From contig JAEOSV010000039.1 of NCBI GenBank assembly GCA_016840185.1, forward strand, positions 1-7,724: a stretch of DNA of 7,724 nt. Direction: 5' to 3'. Of this stretch, positions 5,031 to 7,724 are shown piece after piece (the first letter of the stretch is position 1; every line of letters begins with the position of its first letter). A program made the translations under genes and the position numbers. The notes beneath the pieces were generated by a model. That model had not been told where the DNA came from, ran no database searches, and worked only from the letters and a program-made list of their open reading frames with translations. Origin of the DNA: Candidatus Hermodarchaeota archaeon. Lineage in GTDB: Archaea > Asgardarchaeota > Hermodarchaeia > Hermodarchaeales > Hermodarchaeaceae.

Positions 5031-7724
5031 CAGGCTCAGAAACTCGTAATATTCTCCGACGCCAAAGCAAAAGCGCCCCAAGTACAACCAACAAGATAGT
5101 AATCATCACCATCCCTGTGATTATGATGTAGAGCTCAATTATTGGGGGTAGGGGTGGGGGTGGTAGTCCACCGTTCCTCCATATGCTAAATGTGGCTGCA
5201 GAAGTTCGAGAAGTTGTATACATGCCATCCGTACAGTTCACTCGGACCAACCATTCAGTGGTGGCGCCTAAACCATAGTAGGGACCAAATGGATCGTAGG
5301 TGATGCTTGATCTGGTTGTACCGTAGGTGATTACCTTCCATGTGAGTCCAGAATCATTGGTGACTTCGACGGAGAAACCGAGAATTTCACCCAGTGAGGG
5401 AGAATCACCAGGAGCTGTGTTTGGATCTATCGCCGTCCAGGAGATGACGAACGGTTCAGGACCGAGTTCTTCTCCTCCATCAGGATCAATTGATGTGATG
5501 GTGGGGGCAAAGTAGTTTTCAACACCAACATTGCTGATATATTCATCGCGTATGAAGCCTGCAGTCATTCCCCAATCGAGGGAAGTGCCGGTAATGAACG
5601 TCGTTAAGGCTGCATATCGGGCATTAGTGTTAGTTAATGCGGTGTCAAACGAACAGGTCTGCCCATCGGATTGCAGTTCATAAGAAATATAGGCATAAGA
5701 TTTGAGTTTCCATCCCATCGGGACAACACCAGAATAGTAGTCTAAACCAATAGTATATGTTCCGCTCACTGGAGCCACAAAAGTTGCCATCTCAGGATTG
5801 CCACAAGTATAACAGATAGCACCTGTGAGACTGTTTTCAAACGTATTGTTTACTCCAGGTGCCCAGATAAAGAGGTCTAAGTCGTCATTGGCACCATGAG
5901 ATAACGGTGTATCCATACTTGGATGCCCCATCCATGTTCCAAACTCTACTGTAATTTGAACCGTTGATCCGGCGAGAAGGTCAAGGTAAGCATAGGCTTC
6001 TCGTGGATTATGGTCCGGGTGCCAACCTGGAAACACAGGATAATCAATGGTTCCATAATCATAATCAAAGATTGTTGATACAAGGGATAAGCTGGTTCGT
6101 TGTATAGAAATGGAAGAAAATTCAGGGAGAACTAAATCCGACCACGTGCTGTAGAAGGTGATTTGGGGACCAACCCAATCACTATCTTCGGTTAAGGGTG
6201 CTAGGGCGTGAGTGGAATCGGTGACGTTCATTTGGGCCACTGGAAGATTCCATGCTGGAGAACCACTCGATGGATGGTTTTCAACCGCATACCCCACCGT
6301 GACCCAGAAGTCTTCCGGTCCCCCAGATGTACCACCAAATTGGCTGGTCCGAAGTGCGATACCAATAAGTCCCCGGTTCAAGTAAGAACCCCAGGCTATA
6401 CCACGACCATCATGACTGGCATCGAAGATTAACACGTTTTGTCGCTCACAAGTAGGTTCACCTACCCAACGGCCATCATCCCACTCGATGAAACGTTCCT
6501 CTAGATTATACCCGTAGGAGCTGAAGTACAGCATGACATCAATCCGGGTGTTCGGATCACTCCACGTCACGTTAACAAGGATATAAGAAACATCGGTAAC
6601 AGTGGGGTATGCATCGACAAAGTAAAAGCGCCAATCCCCTGCTTGCTTAGAATATCCATCACTAATGCCTCCAAAGGTTGCACCATTGTCATATGGGGCT
6701 CCTTGGCTACCACCCCAGGTCTGGTAGACGCCCGGAGCCGAGAGGTTTGTATCGATTCGCAAACTGATGGGTAAATGGGCAATACCAGTACTATTCTGAC
6801 CCTCTATGTATCCTTCATAGAATCCTGGCACGGCATCGACTGGAACTGAAACACTCGTGTTCCATTCAAGGGGGTAATTCGGTGATTCCCCTCCGATATA
6901 TTGGTGGAAGGTGAACCAGTTCCATTCCACACGCTCATAGAGAAGGATGGTTACATTCACAGACACTGCTAATCCGTGGAAAGCATCAACAAACGAGTCA
7001 TAATAGAAAAGTGCTGGGGTGTCAGAAAAATGGTATCCTGGGAATCCTATGCATATCTGATGGCAGTTGCTCTGACTCGTATCAGCAGCAATACATTGTC
7101 CTTCAGTGTTGTTGGATGGATTCATGTCACCATCTCTATTGGCATCAGTCCAGTCAAAGAGATATACTCGGTTTCCTGCCAGCCTATACCGATAATTGTA
7201 GTCGGTCCATGGAAAGGTAAGATGGATTGTTGCATAATCCGATGCAAAGAACTGACTCGTAAATTCTGAACCAAATGCTGAGGTTAGGTTCAAGGTTGTC
7301 TCAGCGGTGTCTGCGTCGAATTCCACACTTGATGATGAGATTTGTTCGTAGGTATAGGCGGTTAGATTTGAGATTCCCGATGAACTATGCAAACCGGTAT
7401 TCGCACTTACATTAAACGAAGTTGAATCGCCCCGGTAAATTGGTTGAGGACAAACTTTTCCGTCCTGTTTCAAATTCCCGGTTGGATTGAAAATGGTATA
7501 ATCCATTGGGTTGCCGAGGTAGTCGTAGCCGTACCACATATTCATGTACCAGCCTCGCCATGCCACCTGCCGGTCATTCTCTACATATTGGTTTAACAAT
7601 GTGTCATAACTGAAAAGATGAATCAGTGGGTCGGTTCCATCCGTTGAATTTCCAAAAGCGAGGTGTAGGCTTCGATATCCATTGACACGACCAGCACCCT
7701 GTCGGTATATGTCATACCCTAAAT
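5023..7724 (-). CDS. Cell-surface subtilisin-like (S8) serine protease, C-terminal portion (5' end off window)
   Basis: The frame is open from the right edge (first full codon 7722-7720) to TAA (5025-5023), giving 899 residues. An internal TTG at 7599 is not the start. The first visible residues, DIYRQGAGRVNGYRSL, match the end of subtilase catalytic domains (QGAGRVxxxxA), so the Asp/His/Ser triad should lie just off the window. A long beta-rich ectodomain follows, with a calcium-type loop DANRDGD (193-199), an AYLDLLAGSTVQITV to SGTYTIGLDYYSG region (about 578-681) resembling a PPC pre-peptidase C-terminal domain, an Ig/FN3-like region (about 740-847), a Pro-rich stalk (PPPPLPP), one membrane helix (about 861-887) and RRR as stop-transfer. 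About a dozen N-x-S/T sequons and nine scattered cysteines fit an exported glycoprotein. It is tethered outside the cell, probably for polypeptide degradation. The S8 assignment rests on the short N-terminal match and the domain layout. Confidence 0.8.
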   Translation of the reverse strand, partial: LGYDIYRQGAGRVNGYRSLHLAFGNSTDGTDPLIHLFSYDTLLNQYVENDRQVAWRGWYMNMWYGYDYLGNPMDYTIFNPTGNLKQDGKVCPQPIYRGDSTSFNVSANTGLHSSSGISNLTAYTYEQISSSSVEFDADTAETTLNLTSAFGSEFTSQFFASDYATIHLTFPWTDYNYRYRLAGNRVYLFDWTDANRDGDMNPSNNTEGQCIAADTSQSNCHQICIGFPGYHFSDTPALFYYDSFVDAFHGLAVSVNVTILLYERVEWNWFTFHQYIGGESPNYPLEWNTSVSVPVDAVPGFYEGYIEGQNSTGIAHLPISLRIDTNLSAPGVYQTWGGSQGAPYDNGATFGGISDGYSKQAGDWRFYFVDAYPTVTDVSYILVNVTWSDPNTRIDVMLYFSSYGYNLEERFIEWDDGRWVGEPTCERQNVLIFDASHDGRGIAWGSYLNRGLIGIALRTSQFGGTSGGPEDFWVTVGYAVENHPSSGSPAWNLPVAQMNVTDSTHALAPLTEDSDWVGPQITFYSTWSDLVLPEFSSISIQRTSLSLVSTIFDYDYGTIDYPVFPGWHPDHNPREAYAYLDLLAGSTVQITVEFGTWMGHPSMDTPLSHGANDDLDLFIWAPGVNNTFENSLTGAICYTCGNPEMATFVAPVSGTYTIGLDYYSGVVPMGWKLKSYAYISYELQSDGQTCSFDTALTNTNARYAALTTFITGTSLDWGMTAGFIRDEYISNVGVENYFAPTITSIDPDGGEELGPEPFVISWTAIDPNTAPGDSPSLGEILGFSVEVTNDSGLTWKVITYGTTRSSITYDPFGPYYGLGATTEWLVRVNCTDGMYTTSRTSAATFSIWRNGGLPPPPLPPIIELYIIITGMVMITILLVVLGALLLWRRRILRVSEPVK

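Noticed and set aside
6976..7269. 97-codon plus-strand open frame inside the surface protease gene
   Set aside because: It overlaps a continuous 899-codon frame with convincing extracellular features; no start signal or motif supports it.
1..7724. CRISPR array, insertion sequence, toxin-antitoxin pair, tRNA or other RNA gene
   Set aside because: No regularly spaced direct repeats, transposase motifs, small paired genes, or cloverleaf/CCA-type segments were seen on either strand; intergenic space is too limited for most of these.

Overview
The window most likely comes from an archaeon, and an Asgard-type archaeon (for example Thorarchaeia-like) is my best guess. The reasons are tandem DUF998 membrane proteins, a large extracellular subtilase-type protein held by a C-terminal Pro-rich stalk and single membrane anchor, TATA-like boxes placed for short-leader transcripts, and at least one AGGTGA ribosome-binding site. 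This is family-level inference; the window has no rRNA, tRNA or other taxonomic marker. GC content is intermediate and gene density is high.

Layout from left to right. (1) Bases 1-186, plus strand: the C-terminal end of a nitroreductase-family flavoprotein whose start lies off the window. (2) Bases 189-2287, minus strand: a probable cluster read in the order HD-domain phosphohydrolase (2287-1655), DUF998 protein B (1600-920), DUF998 protein A (833-189). The two DUF998 proteins are diverged paralogues. (3) Bases 2288-2461: a divergent promoter region. (4) Bases 2462-2953, plus strand: a small four-helix membrane protein of unknown function. (5) Bases 2963-4204, minus strand: a 12-helix major facilitator transporter. 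(6) Bases 4205-4313: a second divergent promoter region. (7) Bases 4314-5030, plus strand: a compact MutY/HhH-GPD DNA glycosylase with a 4Fe-4S cluster motif and no C-terminal NUDIX-like 8-oxoG-reading domain. (8) Bases 5023-7724, minus strand: 899 residues of the C-terminal part of a cell-surface subtilisin-like protein; its catalytic triad lies beyond the right edge.

Most neighbours have no obvious shared pathway. The only group that looks co-transcribed is HD hydrolase-DUF998-DUF998. All three convergent junctions are extremely tight: stop codons 2 bp apart, 9 bp apart, and overlapping by 8 bp. I found no mobile element, CRISPR array, RNA gene or defence island, and nothing I would confidently call a new biological system. 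The points most worth checking are the shortened MutY, the tandem DUF998 pair beside an HD hydrolase, the unrecognised small membrane protein, and the cysteine- and calcium-loop-containing ectodomain of the surface protein.
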